In this document: in pieces, positions 50,758 to 60,219 of the stretch | Layout of the letters: each line of letters begins with the position of its first letter | Numbering within the stretch: the stretch's first letter is position 1 | NCBI RefSeq assembly: GCF_014203275.1 | Contig: NZ_JACHIP010000005.1 | Coordinates: forward strand, 124,001 to 188,000 | DNA from: Granulicella aggregans | Lineage (GTDB): Bacteria; Acidobacteriota; Terriglobia; Terriglobales; Acidobacteriaceae | Reading direction: 5' to 3' | DNA length: 64,000 nt | Notes under the pieces: generated by a model | Databases searched by the model: none | Told to the model about the DNA's origin: nothing | The model's input: the letters and a program-made list of their open reading frames with translations, nothing else | Program-made: the position numbers and the translations under genes

Positions 50758-51891
50758 ATGCACGATAACGAGATTGTCCGCCTGGAATCAAGAACTTCAA
50801 CCGCCGCAATCGAAGACGTGTGGGGATATCTCGCCGCAATCGCCGTACTGGCCGCAGCGCTCTCCGTCACCGGATGCAAGCACTCCTCTGCTCCCGCTCC
50901 GCAGGATGACACCTCACTTACCCAGGCGGTCCAAACTAAGATCGCGGCGGAATCCTCGCTTGCCTCTGAGCCCATCCAGGCATCCGTGCGGCAAGGAGTT
51001 GCCACGCTCACCGGCACCACCAGCAATGATGCCGCACGTTCGCTCGCTGCCAACGACGCGGCCCTGGTCTCAGGTATCAGGACGGTGGTGAATAATCTCA
51101 CGGTCGTCAGCAGTCAGCCCGCTCCGGCACCGCAGACCGCTTCCGTTGCTCCGCCACCCCCGGCTCCCATCAAAAAAGAGCCGCGCCCCGAGCGCAAGCC
51201 AAAGCCAGTGTTGCCTGCCCCGCCGGCTCAGACTTATGTCGCTCCCGAGCAGGCTCAGATCGCTTCTCCACCGCCTCCGGCTCCGATTGAGCGCGCCACT
51301 CCAAGTGAGCCGCCAGCGCCACCACGCGTCCGCTCGGTGACCGTGCCTGCCGATACGACCATCCCGGTTCGCCTGAACCAGACCCTTGACAGTGCAACCA
51401 CCCAGGAGGGCGATACCTTTTCGGGTGTGCTCGCCTCCGATGTCCTGGTTGAAGGCAACATCGTTCTCCCCCAGGGCACCGCCGTCAGCGGGCGCGTCGA
51501 CACCGTTCAGGAGGCCGCGCACTTCAAGGGCAGCTCTCTACTGGTCATTCAGCTCACCAGCGTTCATCCTCGCGGCGCAAATCTCGCCGTCTCAACTGAC
51601 GCCTACAGCAAAGCCGGCACAGGCCGCGGAAAGAACAGCGCCGAGAAGATCGGTGGGGGAGCCGCTGTCGGAGCTGTCCTTGGGGGCATCTTCGGTGGAG
51701 GCAAGGGCGCAGCCATCGGAGCAGCCGCAGGCGGCGGCGCGGGTGCCGGAGCGCAGGCCATCACGCGCGGTCAGCAGGTGCAGATTCCCGCCGAGTCGCT
51801 TGTCCGCTTCCGCCTCACCAGCCCCGTGACAGTCCGGCTCTCAGGCTCTCAAGGACCCGCAAGCGATGCCGAGCTACAGCGGCACAACTAA
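50758..51891 (+). CDS. BON-domain lipoprotein with proline-rich linker and glycine-zipper
   Basis: A 377-residue protein from the ATG at 50758 (GAAGGAA upstream). A hydrophobic segment leads to the lipobox SVTGC (C40). A BON domain follows (about 52-118; LTQAVQTKIAAESSLAS ... VATLTGTTSNDAARSLA). A long Pro/Ala linker with Lys-Glu-Pro repeats spans about 120-215. Then a beta-domain (TTIPVRLNQTLDSATTQEGDTFSGVLASDV, the type seen in TrbI/VirB10-like proteins) and a glycine-zipper (AVGAVLGGIFGGGKGAAIGAAAGGGAGAG). BON domains bind phospholipid, so it may bridge the outer membrane and wall. Confidence 0.8.
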   Translation: MHDNEIVRLESRTSTAAIEDVWGYLAAIAVLAAALSVTGCKHSSAPAPQDDTSLTQAVQTKIAAESSLASEPIQASVRQGVATLTGTTSNDAARSLAANDAALVSGIRTVVNNLTVVSSQPAPAPQTASVAPPPPAPIKKEPRPERKPKPVLPAPPAQTYVAPEQAQIASPPPPAPIERATPSEPPAPPRVRSVTVPADTTIPVRLNQTLDSATTQEGDTFSGVLASDVLVEGNIVLPQGTAVSGRVDTVQEAAHFKGSSLLVIQLTSVHPRGANLAVSTDAYSKAGTGRGKNSAEKIGGGAAVGAVLGGIFGGGKGAAIGAAAGGGAGAGAQAITRGQQVQIPAESLVRFRLTSPVTVRLSGSQGPASDAELQRHN

Positions 51892-51911
51892 GCTGAACGA
51901 TGCATCTTTAG

Positions 51912-52625
51912 CTATAACCGTCCGCCGAATACCTTCTTCAGCAGCGGAGTCACCTGCGCCGAAGGGTTCGTGCGGATCTTGGTCTCTTCCTGTCCCATCA
52001 CCACGAAAAGGCCACCGACCGCCTTCTCCAGCACATAGGCGTTGATGTCCACGCTCGGCGTCTTCATGAACGGGATCGCCGGAGCATTGCCCATCAGCTC
52101 TTTAAACTGGGCGGTCACGCCGATCTTGTCCATCGATTTGTCGATCGTCGGCTTGAACGCGTCCGCCACCTTCGACGAAGTCGTCCGCTTGAAGTACTCC
52201 GTCCCAGCAGTGTTGCCGCCAGTGACGATTCCCTTCGCGTCCTCGATCGTCATCGACCGCAGCGCCTCCATGAAGATCGCCTTAGCAGCCGGAGCGGCCT
52301 CTTCGGCAGCCGAGTTCATACTCTTTACAAACTCGTCCACGCGGGGCCCTTGCCCCACCGACCTGAGCCCCTTCTCCACCTTCTGCAGCGATGGCGGCAT
52401 CAGTATCTTGATCGTCGCATCGTCGAAGTAACCACCCGGCTTACCCGTTGAACTTACCGCCGTTGAGATCCCTCGCGACAGAGCCTCCTTCAGTCCGTCT
52501 CCCGCCTGAGCCGAAGTCAAAGACGCTATGTCGATCTGGGCGCGGCCAACCTGGGAACCCGCACTGAAGACGATCGCCGAAACTGCTACAACTCTCTTGA
52601 AATATCCGACCGCCTGTGTTGTCAT
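51912..52625 (-). CDS. DUF4197-family exported protein
   Basis: A 237-residue protein from the ATG at 52625 (MTTQAVGYFKRVVAVSAIVFSAGSQVGRAQ, a signal peptide). The DUF4197 pattern is clear: LKEALSRGISTAVSSTGKPGGYFDDATIKILMPPSLQKVEKGLRSVGQG, EFVKSMNSAAEEAAPAAKAIFMEALRSMTIEDAKGIVTGGNTAGTEYFKRTTSSKV and FKPTIDKSM. The family is periplasmic, helical, widespread in Gram-negatives and uncharacterised. A TTG at 52634 could also serve. It is convergent with the BON gene and divergent from the membrane protein at 52671. Confidence 0.88.
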   Translation of the reverse strand: MTTQAVGYFKRVVAVSAIVFSAGSQVGRAQIDIASLTSAQAGDGLKEALSRGISTAVSSTGKPGGYFDDATIKILMPPSLQKVEKGLRSVGQGPRVDEFVKSMNSAAEEAAPAAKAIFMEALRSMTIEDAKGIVTGGNTAGTEYFKRTTSSKVADAFKPTIDKSMDKIGVTAQFKELMGNAPAIPFMKTPSVDINAYVLEKAVGGLFVVMGQEETKIRTNPSAQVTPLLKKVFGGRL

Positions 52626-52670
52626 AGCGACCAAGCTACCACCGCGAGCGCGCCGATTAGAATAAATCTT

Positions 52671-53597
52671 GTGGCGAACTCACCTCTCCTTCGCAGCGTC
52701 GACGCGCTTACCGCTGCATCCATTCGCCCCGAGCACTCGCACAACCCCATCATCTACTGGCATCTGCTATCGCTCGACGCCCCCACGGTCGCTATGCTGT
52801 GGACCTGGTTTATCGCGGAGAGCAACGGTGTAAAGCTCCCCCTGACATCCATTCTGGCCATGGGAGTCGCGGTCTGGATTCTCTATGCAACCGATCGGCT
52901 GCTCGATGCACGATCGACCATGGATGCACAGTTGGAGCGCCGTCATCTCTTCCATCAGAATCACCGAAGCGCCTTCCATGCAGGCATCGCCCTCGCTTCG
53001 CTAGCTCTCGTCTTCCTTGTCTCTTGCATCAGTCCCGCCGCGCTCCGGCTCTACGTGATCCTGGCAGCACCGCTGATCGGCTACTTCGTCCTCATCCATC
53101 TCCGGCGCAAGAGTTCCAAAGCACGCTCCACTCCGCGTCTTCCCAAGGAGATCGCCGTTGGCATCTTCTTCTCGGCCGCCACCTTCATCCCTTCGGTTGC
53201 GCGCAATCCAGTCTTACGGAGACCTTTGCTCCCCGCCGCCGCACTCTTCGGTCTCGCATGCTGCCTTAACTGCCTTTTCATCTATGCGTGGGAACACCCA
53301 TTCGCCACGTCGGTTCCCTACCCCGAGGCCCATCCAGCCACTCGCCTTGCGCTGCGCTTCCGTGCATTCCTTTCAATTCTTGGAATCGCTGGCGGTTTCG
53401 GGCTCGCTCTTTACAGCAGCTTCTCACGCGGCCCCAACTCTGCGCCCTGGCAACTTGAAGTGGCGATATCCCTGTCCGCAGCGCTGCTGCTGCAGCTCCA
53501 CTTCAGACGGAGGCATCTCGATCCCGCCGCCCTGCGCGCAGCCGCCGATCTCTGCCTCCTGACTCCCATACTGCTGGTCTTCACTCTCCATTCGTGA
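52671..53597 (+). CDS. Polytopic membrane protein, possibly UbiA-like
   Basis: A 308-residue protein starting at GTG 52671, with about eight hydrophobic segments. WILYATDRLLDARSTMD recalls the UbiA-family Asp-rich motif (DxxxD), and RRHLFHQNHRSAF follows as in some prenyltransferases. A second weak match is LPKEIAVGIFFSAATFIPS. The normal second Asp-rich motif is not clear, so the call is tentative. Its stop overlaps the methyltransferase start as GTGA. Together with the methyltransferase it could act on a lipid or quinone, a guess from pairing. Confidence 0.6.
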   Translation: MANSPLLRSVDALTAASIRPEHSHNPIIYWHLLSLDAPTVAMLWTWFIAESNGVKLPLTSILAMGVAVWILYATDRLLDARSTMDAQLERRHLFHQNHRSAFHAGIALASLALVFLVSCISPAALRLYVILAAPLIGYFVLIHLRRKSSKARSTPRLPKEIAVGIFFSAATFIPSVARNPVLRRPLLPAAALFGLACCLNCLFIYAWEHPFATSVPYPEAHPATRLALRFRAFLSILGIAGGFGLALYSSFSRGPNSAPWQLEVAISLSAALLLQLHFRRRHLDPAALRAAADLCLLTPILLVFTLHS

Positions 53598-54250
53598 AAG
53601 CCGCGCAGCCAGACTTCGATCTCATCGCCCGTCCCTACCGCTGGCTCGAGTACATGACTCTCGGACGCGCGCTCGAGCGGTCCCGACTTCACTTCCTCCC
53701 AGAACTTCGCGATCGCACTTCCGCGTTGGTACTTGGCGACGGCGACGGCCGCTTCCTTGCACGCCTCTTCGCTCAGAATCCCGCGCTGCAAGCCGACGCT
53801 GTCGATACCAGCCGTGTCATGCTCGAACTTCTTCGACACAACTGCCCGTCGGATGCCGTCTTGCGCACACACCAGGCCGACGCCCTGATCTTTCTTGCCA
53901 CGACCCCGAAAATCCAATATGACCTCGTCGTCACCCACTTCTTCCTCGACTGCCTCATACAGTCTGAAGTCAATGAGATCGCCCGAGAGATTGCGCCCTT
54001 CCTTGCTCCGGGAGCCCTCTGGGTCGTAACTGACTTCGCCATTCCGTCTGGTGCTATGCGCATTCCCGCGGATTTGTTGGTTCGGTTTCTGTACCTCGCA
54101 TTTCGCATCCTCACCGGGCTTCGCGTCTCCCGCCTGCCCGACCACGATGCCGCCCTGCAAGCCGCTGGTTTCATCCGTGTTCGTCAGCATTCGTCGTTTT
54201 TCGGCGCCCTGGTTTCTGACATTTGGAAGTTGAGCGAAGCGGTTCCATGA
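53594..54250 (+). CDS. Class I SAM-dependent methyltransferase
   Basis: A 218-residue protein from GTG 53594. SALVLGDGDGRFLARLFAQNP is the SAM-binding motif I (G-D-G-D-G-R-F), followed by ADAVDTSRVMLELLRHN (motif II acid) and YDLVVTHFFLDCLIQSEVNEI as motif IV. The C-terminal LPDHDAALQAAGFIRVRQHSSFFGALVSDIWKL is the typical end of the fold. The acceptor is unknown. It overlaps the preceding membrane protein by 4 nt (GTGA), so coupled translation suggests a shared substrate, perhaps an isoprenoid or lipid. Confidence 0.85.
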   Translation: MKAAQPDFDLIARPYRWLEYMTLGRALERSRLHFLPELRDRTSALVLGDGDGRFLARLFAQNPALQADAVDTSRVMLELLRHNCPSDAVLRTHQADALIFLATTPKIQYDLVVTHFFLDCLIQSEVNEIAREIAPFLAPGALWVVTDFAIPSGAMRIPADLLVRFLYLAFRILTGLRVSRLPDHDAALQAAGFIRVRQHSSFFGALVSDIWKLSEAVP

Positions 54251-54286
54251 CTTTAGAGTTGAAGTGAAATCAACACGGCCCTCATC

Positions 54287-54292
54287 TATAAT
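54287..54292 (+). promoter_or_regulatory. Consensus -10 box of sixA
   Basis: TATAAT (54287-54292) lies only 11 nt before the sixA ATG at 54304. A start 7 nt downstream of the box would leave a leader of about 5 nt. The -35 region (GTGAAA at a 17-nt spacing) is poor. No Shine-Dalgarno sequence is seen. Confidence 0.6.
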
Positions 54293-54303
54293 GTGAATAG
54301 ACT

Positions 54304-54885
54304 ATGAATTTGTTTATTCTTCGCCACGCCAGCGCCGGAACTAGCCGTCCCAATCCACTCGTAGACCGTAAACGCCCACTCGACAAGGAAGGCAAGAAGC
54401 ACTGCCTGCAACTCGCCGCAATCCTCAATAATCAGAAGACCCAGTTCGATCTGATTATCTCGAGCCCGCTCAAGCGCAGCCTTCAGACGGCCCAGCTTCT
54501 TGCCACCGAGACCGGCTACGAGGCCGAGATCATCCATTCAGACGCTCTCGCGCCCATCGCCACCTTCAAAGACTTCCAGAAACTCCTCCAGACAGTTTCG
54601 GGGAACTTTCCGGAGAAAGAAAATATCCTGGTAGTCGGCCACAATCCAAACCTGGCCATCTTCCTCGCAAACCTTATTCTTCCCGCACCAGCGGCGGTTG
54701 TGCCAAAGATCCGTCTCCGCAAAGGATCGCTCGCCCACGTCACCTACGGTCGTGGCCCAGCGATCCTGCAGAATCTCATCGACCCCCGGGTCGTTCGCGC
54801 CAGCTTTGCCGCAGGCACCAAGCGGCCGCGCCGCAAAGCTGCAAGCCGCAAGCCCGCGACTCGTAAGAAGATCACCAAGAAGTAA
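54304..54885 (+). CDS. sixA: SixA-type phosphohistidine phosphatase
   Basis: A 193-residue histidine-phosphatase (phosphoglycerate-mutase fold). LFILRHASAG holds the RH signature with the phosphate-accepting His; SSPLKRSLQTAQLLA carries the second Arg, and ILVVGHNPNLAIFLANLIL the second His. SixA removes phosphate from histidine phosphotransfer domains or from phosphotransferase proteins. The C-terminus has an unusual basic extension (KRPRRKAASRKPATRKKITKK) not found in E. coli SixA (161 residues). The mRNA is likely nearly leaderless. The ArnT-type gene follows after 127 nt. Confidence 0.88.
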   Translation: MNLFILRHASAGTSRPNPLVDRKRPLDKEGKKHCLQLAAILNNQKTQFDLIISSPLKRSLQTAQLLATETGYEAEIIHSDALAPIATFKDFQKLLQTVSGNFPEKENILVVGHNPNLAIFLANLILPAPAAVVPKIRLRKGSLAHVTYGRGPAILQNLIDPRVVRASFAAGTKRPRRKAASRKPATRKKITKK

Positions 54886-55012
54886 CCGCGATCACTCTCC
54901 CCACCTCCCAGTTGGCTACGGCACCATTTCGAGGCATCGAACCCGCTCCCGATATCATCCCAATAGAATCGGAGTGCACGTATCTCGCTACTCTGAACGA
55001 CGAAGACTAGCG

Positions 55013-56917
55013 ATGACGACAAAAACCTACGCAGCATCCGAATCGACCCCGCGGCAGCGCGGCGGCATACCAGAGCCTATCGCGAATCTGCCGGCGCCGT
55101 CGCGCTCGGTTGGCATTGCTATTCTGTTCGCGCTTTGGGCGGCAGTCTTTTTCGCGTCGCTCTTCGCTCCTCCTCTGCTCGACGACGCCGACGCGACCCA
55201 CTCGAACGCCGCCCGCCATATCCTCTCCTCCGGCGACTGGGTCACGCTGTACGTCAACGGTATCCGATACCTCGAAAAAGCGCCGCTGCCTTATTGGATC
55301 GACGCGGTCAGCTTCAAGCTCTTCGGCTTCACCGCCTTTGCGGCTCATCTGCCCCAATCCATCGCGGTCTTCCTTCTCGCATTGCTCGGGTATCTATGGG
55401 CGTCAAAGGCCTACAATCCGCGAACTGGCCTCTACACAGGCGTAGCCGTTCTCACCTCTGCGGGAGTCTTCCTCTTCACCCGCGTCTTCATTCCGGAGAT
55501 CTGGCTGTCGCTCTTTCTCGCTACGGCTCTCTATGCCTTCCTGCAATCTCTCGAACAGGGTAAGAGCCACGCTTACCTCATGTGGACGAGCCTCGCCCTG
55601 GCCGTGCTCACCAAGGGCCTTATCGCGCCGGTCTTCATCTTCGGCACCGGCGTCGTCTATCTCGCTCTCACAGGCGAGTACCGCCAGTGGCGCCGCCTCA
55701 AGCCGTTCACCGGCTTCCTGCTCTTCCTCGCCACCGCCGCCCCGTGGCACATCCTGGCTGGCCTCCGCAATCCCGACGGTTTCCTCAATGGCCATCCCCA
55801 CGGCTTCTTCTGGTTCTACTTCGTCAACGAGCACTTCCTCCGCTTCCTCGGCAAGCGCTATCCGGTCGACTACAACAAGCTGCCGGGCTACCTCTTCTGG
55901 AGTCTGCACCTCGTCTGGCTATTTCCCTGGGCACTGTTCACACCTCTCCTCTTCGCTGGCGTCCGTCGCAGAGTCTCGACGATCCTCGCGCCCACCTACG
56001 CCGCCCGCACCGCACTCCTTCTGGCCCTCTACTCAGCCCTTGTCCTGCTCTTCTTCTCCTTCTCGACCAACCAGGAGTACTACACATTTCCCGCTTATCT
56101 CCCTCTGCTAATGCTCATTGCGGCCGCGCTCACCCGCGCTGAGAGCACCTACTCCGAAGAGAAATCCTCTCGCCGATGGATCACCTTCGCCCACGCCGCC
56201 CTTACCGTCATCGGCGTGGCCGCCGCCATCGCCCTCTTCATCGGTCTCTGGCGTTCACGCCATCTCCCCTTCGTGCCCGATATCGGAGAGCTCCTTGCTC
56301 ACCGGGGCGTCGGTGACTACACCCTCTCCATGTCGCACCTCTTCGATCTAACCGACTCGAGCTTCGCCGCCCTGCGCCTGCCTGCCGCGCTCGCGGCCAT
56401 AGCCTTCGCCTTCGGCCCAGCCATCGCCTGGTTCCTGCGCACGAAACGCCGGCATCTCGCCGCGACATCCGCCATCGCGCTCACCTCAGCGACCTTCCTC
56501 GTCGCCGCCCACATCGCACTCATCCGGTTCGGCCCGATGCTTTCCTCTGAGACAATGGCCGCCAAGATCACCGATCTTCGCTCCACCCGCGCCATCTCGC
56601 CTGACACGAAGCTGATGCTCTACGGCGACCAGTCCTACGGTTCCTCCATCGCCTTCTACCTCGGCGAACAGCTCCCGCTCGTCGAAGGTGTCTCCAGCTC
56701 CATGATCTTCGGCAGTAGCTTCCCTGACGCTCCCAAGATCTTCCTCACCAATGCGAACCTCCTCGCCACCTGGGGCACAGGCCCGCGCAAGCTCCTCTTC
56801 GTTCCCCTCGAGCGCCGCGATAATCTTGACCTCGTCCTCCCCGTATCCCGCCAGATCGTTCTCGCAGAAACCTCCGGCAAAGCGCTCATTACCGATCGCC
56901 CTTTGGATAATCGATAG
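55013..56917 (+). CDS. ArnT-like membrane glycosyltransferase (GT-C, paralogue 1)
   Basis: A 634-residue membrane protein from the ATG at 55013. LLDDADATHSNAARHILSSGDWVTLYVNGIRYLEKAPLPYW holds the catalytic Asp and Lys-Pro motif of the PMT/ArnT type, between the first helices. At least 11 hydrophobic segments follow (FLLALLGYLW, GVAVLTSAGVFLFTRVFIPEIWLSLFLATALYAF, LFFSFSTNQEYYTFPAYLPLLMLIAAAL). The last 150 residues form a soluble C-terminal domain. Such enzymes move a sugar from polyprenyl phosphate to lipid A or protein. Tandem with paralogue 2. Confidence 0.88.
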   Translation: MTTKTYAASESTPRQRGGIPEPIANLPAPSRSVGIAILFALWAAVFFASLFAPPLLDDADATHSNAARHILSSGDWVTLYVNGIRYLEKAPLPYWIDAVSFKLFGFTAFAAHLPQSIAVFLLALLGYLWASKAYNPRTGLYTGVAVLTSAGVFLFTRVFIPEIWLSLFLATALYAFLQSLEQGKSHAYLMWTSLALAVLTKGLIAPVFIFGTGVVYLALTGEYRQWRRLKPFTGFLLFLATAAPWHILAGLRNPDGFLNGHPHGFFWFYFVNEHFLRFLGKRYPVDYNKLPGYLFWSLHLVWLFPWALFTPLLFAGVRRRVSTILAPTYAARTALLLALYSALVLLFFSFSTNQEYYTFPAYLPLLMLIAAALTRAESTYSEEKSSRRWITFAHAALTVIGVAAAIALFIGLWRSRHLPFVPDIGELLAHRGVGDYTLSMSHLFDLTDSSFAALRLPAALAAIAFAFGPAIAWFLRTKRRHLAATSAIALTSATFLVAAHIALIRFGPMLSSETMAAKITDLRSTRAISPDTKLMLYGDQSYGSSIAFYLGEQLPLVEGVSSSMIFGSSFPDAPKIFLTNANLLATWGTGPRKLLFVPLERRDNLDLVLPVSRQIVLAETSGKALITDRPLDNR

Positions 56918-57016
56918 AATTCGCATCCTCATCCGTTAGAATCACGACATAGAGAAACGCGTCTGAACCGATCGCTCCACCCCAGGTCTCGGCTAAGTGC
57001 GCAACGTGATCCTCCG

Positions 57017-58981
57017 ATGCCCAGCCTTGTCACCGAACGCCCCATAACGACAGCACCAAGCGCCGTAGCCCCTAGCTGGAGCCCTCGCTCTCTCGGTATT
57101 CTCTTCATCGCCTGGTTGATCCTGCAGTTTAGCGGCATCTTCTCTCCCGGCTTGCTGGACGACGTCGACTCCATCTACATCCAGATCGCTCGAGAGATGT
57201 TGCAGCGCCACGACTTCGTCACTCCGTACATCGATGGCATCCGCTTCTTCGACAAGCCGCCCCTGATGTACTGGATGGCTTCCACGTCGATGAGCGTCTT
57301 CGGAGTTTCAGACTGGGCCGCTCGACTCCCGCTCTCGCTCGCCGTCCTTGCGCTCCTTCTGAGCACCTACGCCCTCGGCAATCGCCTGTTCTCGTCGGTC
57401 TCGCCAGCCCATGCACGCGACCGCGGCGGCTTCTACTCGGCGCTTGCGCTCGCGACGGCGATCGGCCCGTACCTCTATACGCGTTTCTTCATCCCCGACA
57501 TCCTCATCGCCCTCTGGATGACCGTGGGCGTCCACCTCTTCCTCATCGCCCTCGAAAGAATCGCCGACAATCCGGGTGCCCGACGTCTCGCTTCCGAGAC
57601 GTCGGCGGAGGCGGCGTCGAAATCAACTCTCGTCCCCTGCCTCGGCTTCGCAGCCGTCATGGCGCTGAACGTCCTCACCAAGGGACTCATCGGAGCCGTC
57701 TTCCCCATAGGCTTCGTCTTGCTCTACCTCGCCATCACCCGCCGCCTCCACCTCCTGACACGTTTCCATCTCGTCTCCGGAACCGCTGCCTTCCTCGCAA
57801 TCGCCGCCCCATGGCACATTCTTGCCGCCTTGCGAAACCCGGCCATCGCTCTTCCGGCAGGGCTCGGTCTGCCTGTCCACGGCGGCTGGACCTGGTTCTA
57901 TCTCTACAACGAGCACATCGCCCGCTTCCTCTCGAAACGAATCCCACACGACTACGGCCAGACGCCGGTCTGGCTCTTCTGGCTCTACCTCGCGATATGG
58001 GCGATGCCCTGGACGACGTTTCTTCCGGCAGCCATCTCAACCCACATCCGTGCACTGAGAACCCGCGCCATGGCGTCAGCAAGGGAGCACGAGGCGGCTC
58101 TCGCACTCCTCCTCTGGTCGCTGCTCGTCCTCGGCTTCTTCACGCTCTCCGCCCGGCAGGAGTATTACTCCCTGCCGGCGATCCCGGCGCTCGCTCTGAT
58201 GGCTGGCGGTGTCTTATCCCGCGCCGAACGCAACAGGACGGACCTTGGCGCAACGGAACTCTCCGTCAAGCTCTTCCGCTGGTCTGCCTTCTTCCTGCTT
58301 CCCCTAACCACCGCCGTAGCCGCCCTATGCGCCTGGTTCGCGATCGTCGCTCCGCGCCCGGTGCCCGGAGCCACCCTCTCCACCCTGCTTGCCACCAACC
58401 CTGAGCTCTACAACCTTTCGCTCGGCCATCTCTTCGATCTCACGGGCCCGGCCCTGGGTCTCTTCCGGGGTCCGCTCGCTGCCGTGGCCGTTGGGCTCGC
58501 TATCGTCGGCGTCGCCAGCACTATTCTTCGCCGTAAGGGACACGCTTACGCAGCGAACCTAGCCATCGCGACCGGCATGACCATCACGCTCCTGGCTGCG
58601 CACGCTGGCCTCTCCCGCTTCAACCCCATCCTCGGGTCAAAGGATCTGGCGAAGTCCATCAACGCCGTCCTCAGACCCGACGATGTCATCGTGCTCGACG
58701 GTGAACTCACGACCGGATCGACCATCCTCTTCTACACCGGTCACCAGGTGCACCTCGTCGATGGTCGCGTCAACGGTCTCTGGTATGGCAGCTTCTGGCC
58801 CGACGCTCCCCATGTCTTCGAGACAGAGGTCTCTCTCAAAGCCCTCTGGCAGGGCCCACGCCACGTCTTCCTGCTCACCTCAAACGCAGCTTCCCGCCAG
58901 CAAACCCTGGCCCCAGCTGCAATCCTCGCCACCTCAGGCGGCAAAGCCGTTCTCACGAACTTCGCACCGCCACGGCCTTAG
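57017..58981 (+). CDS. ArnT-like membrane glycosyltransferase (GT-C, paralogue 2)
   Basis: A 654-residue protein 99 nt after paralogue 1 and colinear with it: LLDDVDSIYIQIAREMLQRHDFVTPYIDGIRFFDKPPLMYW corresponds to the catalytic loop, and FFTLSARQEYYSLPAIPALALMAGGVL to FFSFSTNQEYYTFPAYLPLL. Sequence identity is moderate, so the duplication is old. The C-terminal soluble domain ends in IVLDGELTTGSTILFYTGHQVHLVDGRVNGL. It has a longer extra insertion around 180-215 than paralogue 1. Substrates may differ. Start ATG at 57017. It is convergent with hpnI, 4 nt away. Confidence 0.88.
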   Translation: MPSLVTERPITTAPSAVAPSWSPRSLGILFIAWLILQFSGIFSPGLLDDVDSIYIQIAREMLQRHDFVTPYIDGIRFFDKPPLMYWMASTSMSVFGVSDWAARLPLSLAVLALLLSTYALGNRLFSSVSPAHARDRGGFYSALALATAIGPYLYTRFFIPDILIALWMTVGVHLFLIALERIADNPGARRLASETSAEAASKSTLVPCLGFAAVMALNVLTKGLIGAVFPIGFVLLYLAITRRLHLLTRFHLVSGTAAFLAIAAPWHILAALRNPAIALPAGLGLPVHGGWTWFYLYNEHIARFLSKRIPHDYGQTPVWLFWLYLAIWAMPWTTFLPAAISTHIRALRTRAMASAREHEAALALLLWSLLVLGFFTLSARQEYYSLPAIPALALMAGGVLSRAERNRTDLGATELSVKLFRWSAFFLLPLTTAVAALCAWFAIVAPRPVPGATLSTLLATNPELYNLSLGHLFDLTGPALGLFRGPLAAVAVGLAIVGVASTILRRKGHAYAANLAIATGMTITLLAAHAGLSRFNPILGSKDLAKSINAVLRPDDVIVLDGELTTGSTILFYTGHQVHLVDGRVNGLWYGSFWPDAPHVFETEVSLKALWQGPRHVFLLTSNAASRQQTLAPAAILATSGGKAVLTNFAPPRP

Positions 58982-58985
58982 AAAT

Positions 58986-60167
58986 CTAGAGCGCTGGCCG
59001 CATCCGTCCCTCTGCCAGCAACTCGTAGACTTCGCCGCGCCATAGAATCCGGTTGCTCCCATAACTGGCCGCCCAGAAAAAGATCCCCATCAAGTCGCGA
59101 ATCGGAAACAGAAACGCCGCCCTCCACGGATTCGGCTCCTGTACGGTGTACTTCGCTACGACGAAGCCTTGCACGATCCGCCCCGCGAGGCTATAAGCAA
59201 GAACCGCCCCTCCCAACCATGGCATCCCTAACATCAGCGCCCCAATTAGAGCGACGATCCCAAAGGGCACTCCAAAGGTAAGACTCGTCCCAAAGTGCCC
59301 TTTCGGCCGAGAGAACCGTGTGCTCTTCATCCAACGGATCTGGTGCCGGATCGAATCGACAAAGCTCACATTCAGCACGACGTGGTCGATCGCGTGTCCG
59401 ATCAGCTCCACCCGATGCCCCTTCGCCGCGATCCAGTTCCCTAAGACAAAGTCGTCCGCGCAGTAGTCGACCATCGCCTCGAATCCGCCAATCTCCGCCA
59501 CGCACTTCCGCCGAGCGACCATCGTCGGCCCAAGCGCGAACTGCATCGGTTCCATCAAGTTCGCCGCCATCACGCCGGAGCTCATCTCAACCGTCATCCC
59601 GACCGCTTCAAGCTGTGTCCAAATCCCGCCCACAGCCACGCCGCGATAGAGGCATGTCGCGCACCCGACCTTCACATCGCGAAACGGCAACACCACGCTT
59701 CGCAGATACTTCCGATCTACGCGGACATCGCTGTCGCTGATCACCCAGAGATCGTGCGTCGCTGCCTTCGCCATCACCGTCATCGAACACGCCTTCGCGT
59801 TCGCTGCCCACGGCTCTCCGCTTGCTAGAAACTTGCTGGTCACACCGAGGTACTCTGCGGCCACCCGATGCGCGATCTGCATCCCTGCGTCGTCCAGCGT
59901 TCGCGCGCAGAACAGAACCTCTACCGGCGCAGCATAGTCCTGTTCGAAGAAGCTCCGCAGGTTGCGTTCAAGCCCCGGCTCCGCACCATGTAGCGGCTTG
60001 AAGAGGGTCACGGGCGGCAGAAACTCCGGTTTCTCTGCCAGCATTCGTTCCTGCAGACGGGCGTCCCGCAGAAACGCCCGCACCCCAACCAGGACCATCC
60101 CAAGAAACACGCTTGAAGTAAGCAGCCCGAACAAGCCGACTGCCAGAGGTACATATTTCAAAAACAT
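58986..60167 (-). CDS. hpnI: HpnI-like family 2 glycosyltransferase (GT21, ceramide-glucosyltransferase type)
   Basis: A 393-residue protein from the ATG at 60167. A membrane helix leads into the GT-A domain: NLRSFFEQDYAAPVEVLFCAR, the donor-site GEPWAANAKACSM, the metal-binding SDSDVRV, MVDYCADDFVLGNWIAAKGHRV (catalytic Asp) and RHQIRWMKSTRFSRPKG (the (Q/R)xxRW motif). C-terminal helices close it. Hopanoid HpnI adds N-acetylglucosamine to bacteriohopanetetrol; the match in pattern is good. No other hpn genes are near, so ceramide-type or other lipid acceptors remain possible. Confidence 0.8.
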   Translation of the reverse strand: MFLKYVPLAVGLFGLLTSSVFLGMVLVGVRAFLRDARLQERMLAEKPEFLPPVTLFKPLHGAEPGLERNLRSFFEQDYAAPVEVLFCARTLDDAGMQIAHRVAAEYLGVTSKFLASGEPWAANAKACSMTVMAKAATHDLWVISDSDVRVDRKYLRSVVLPFRDVKVGCATCLYRGVAVGGIWTQLEAVGMTVEMSSGVMAANLMEPMQFALGPTMVARRKCVAEIGGFEAMVDYCADDFVLGNWIAAKGHRVELIGHAIDHVVLNVSFVDSIRHQIRWMKSTRFSRPKGHFGTSLTFGVPFGIVALIGALMLGMPWLGGAVLAYSLAGRIVQGFVVAKYTVQEPNPWRAAFLFPIRDLMGIFFWAASYGSNRILWRGEVYELLAEGRMRPAL

Positions 60168-60219
60168 GGAACCCAATCTCGGAGAGCGCGCAGTAGAGTA
60201 GGCCATCTCCGGTAGCCGC

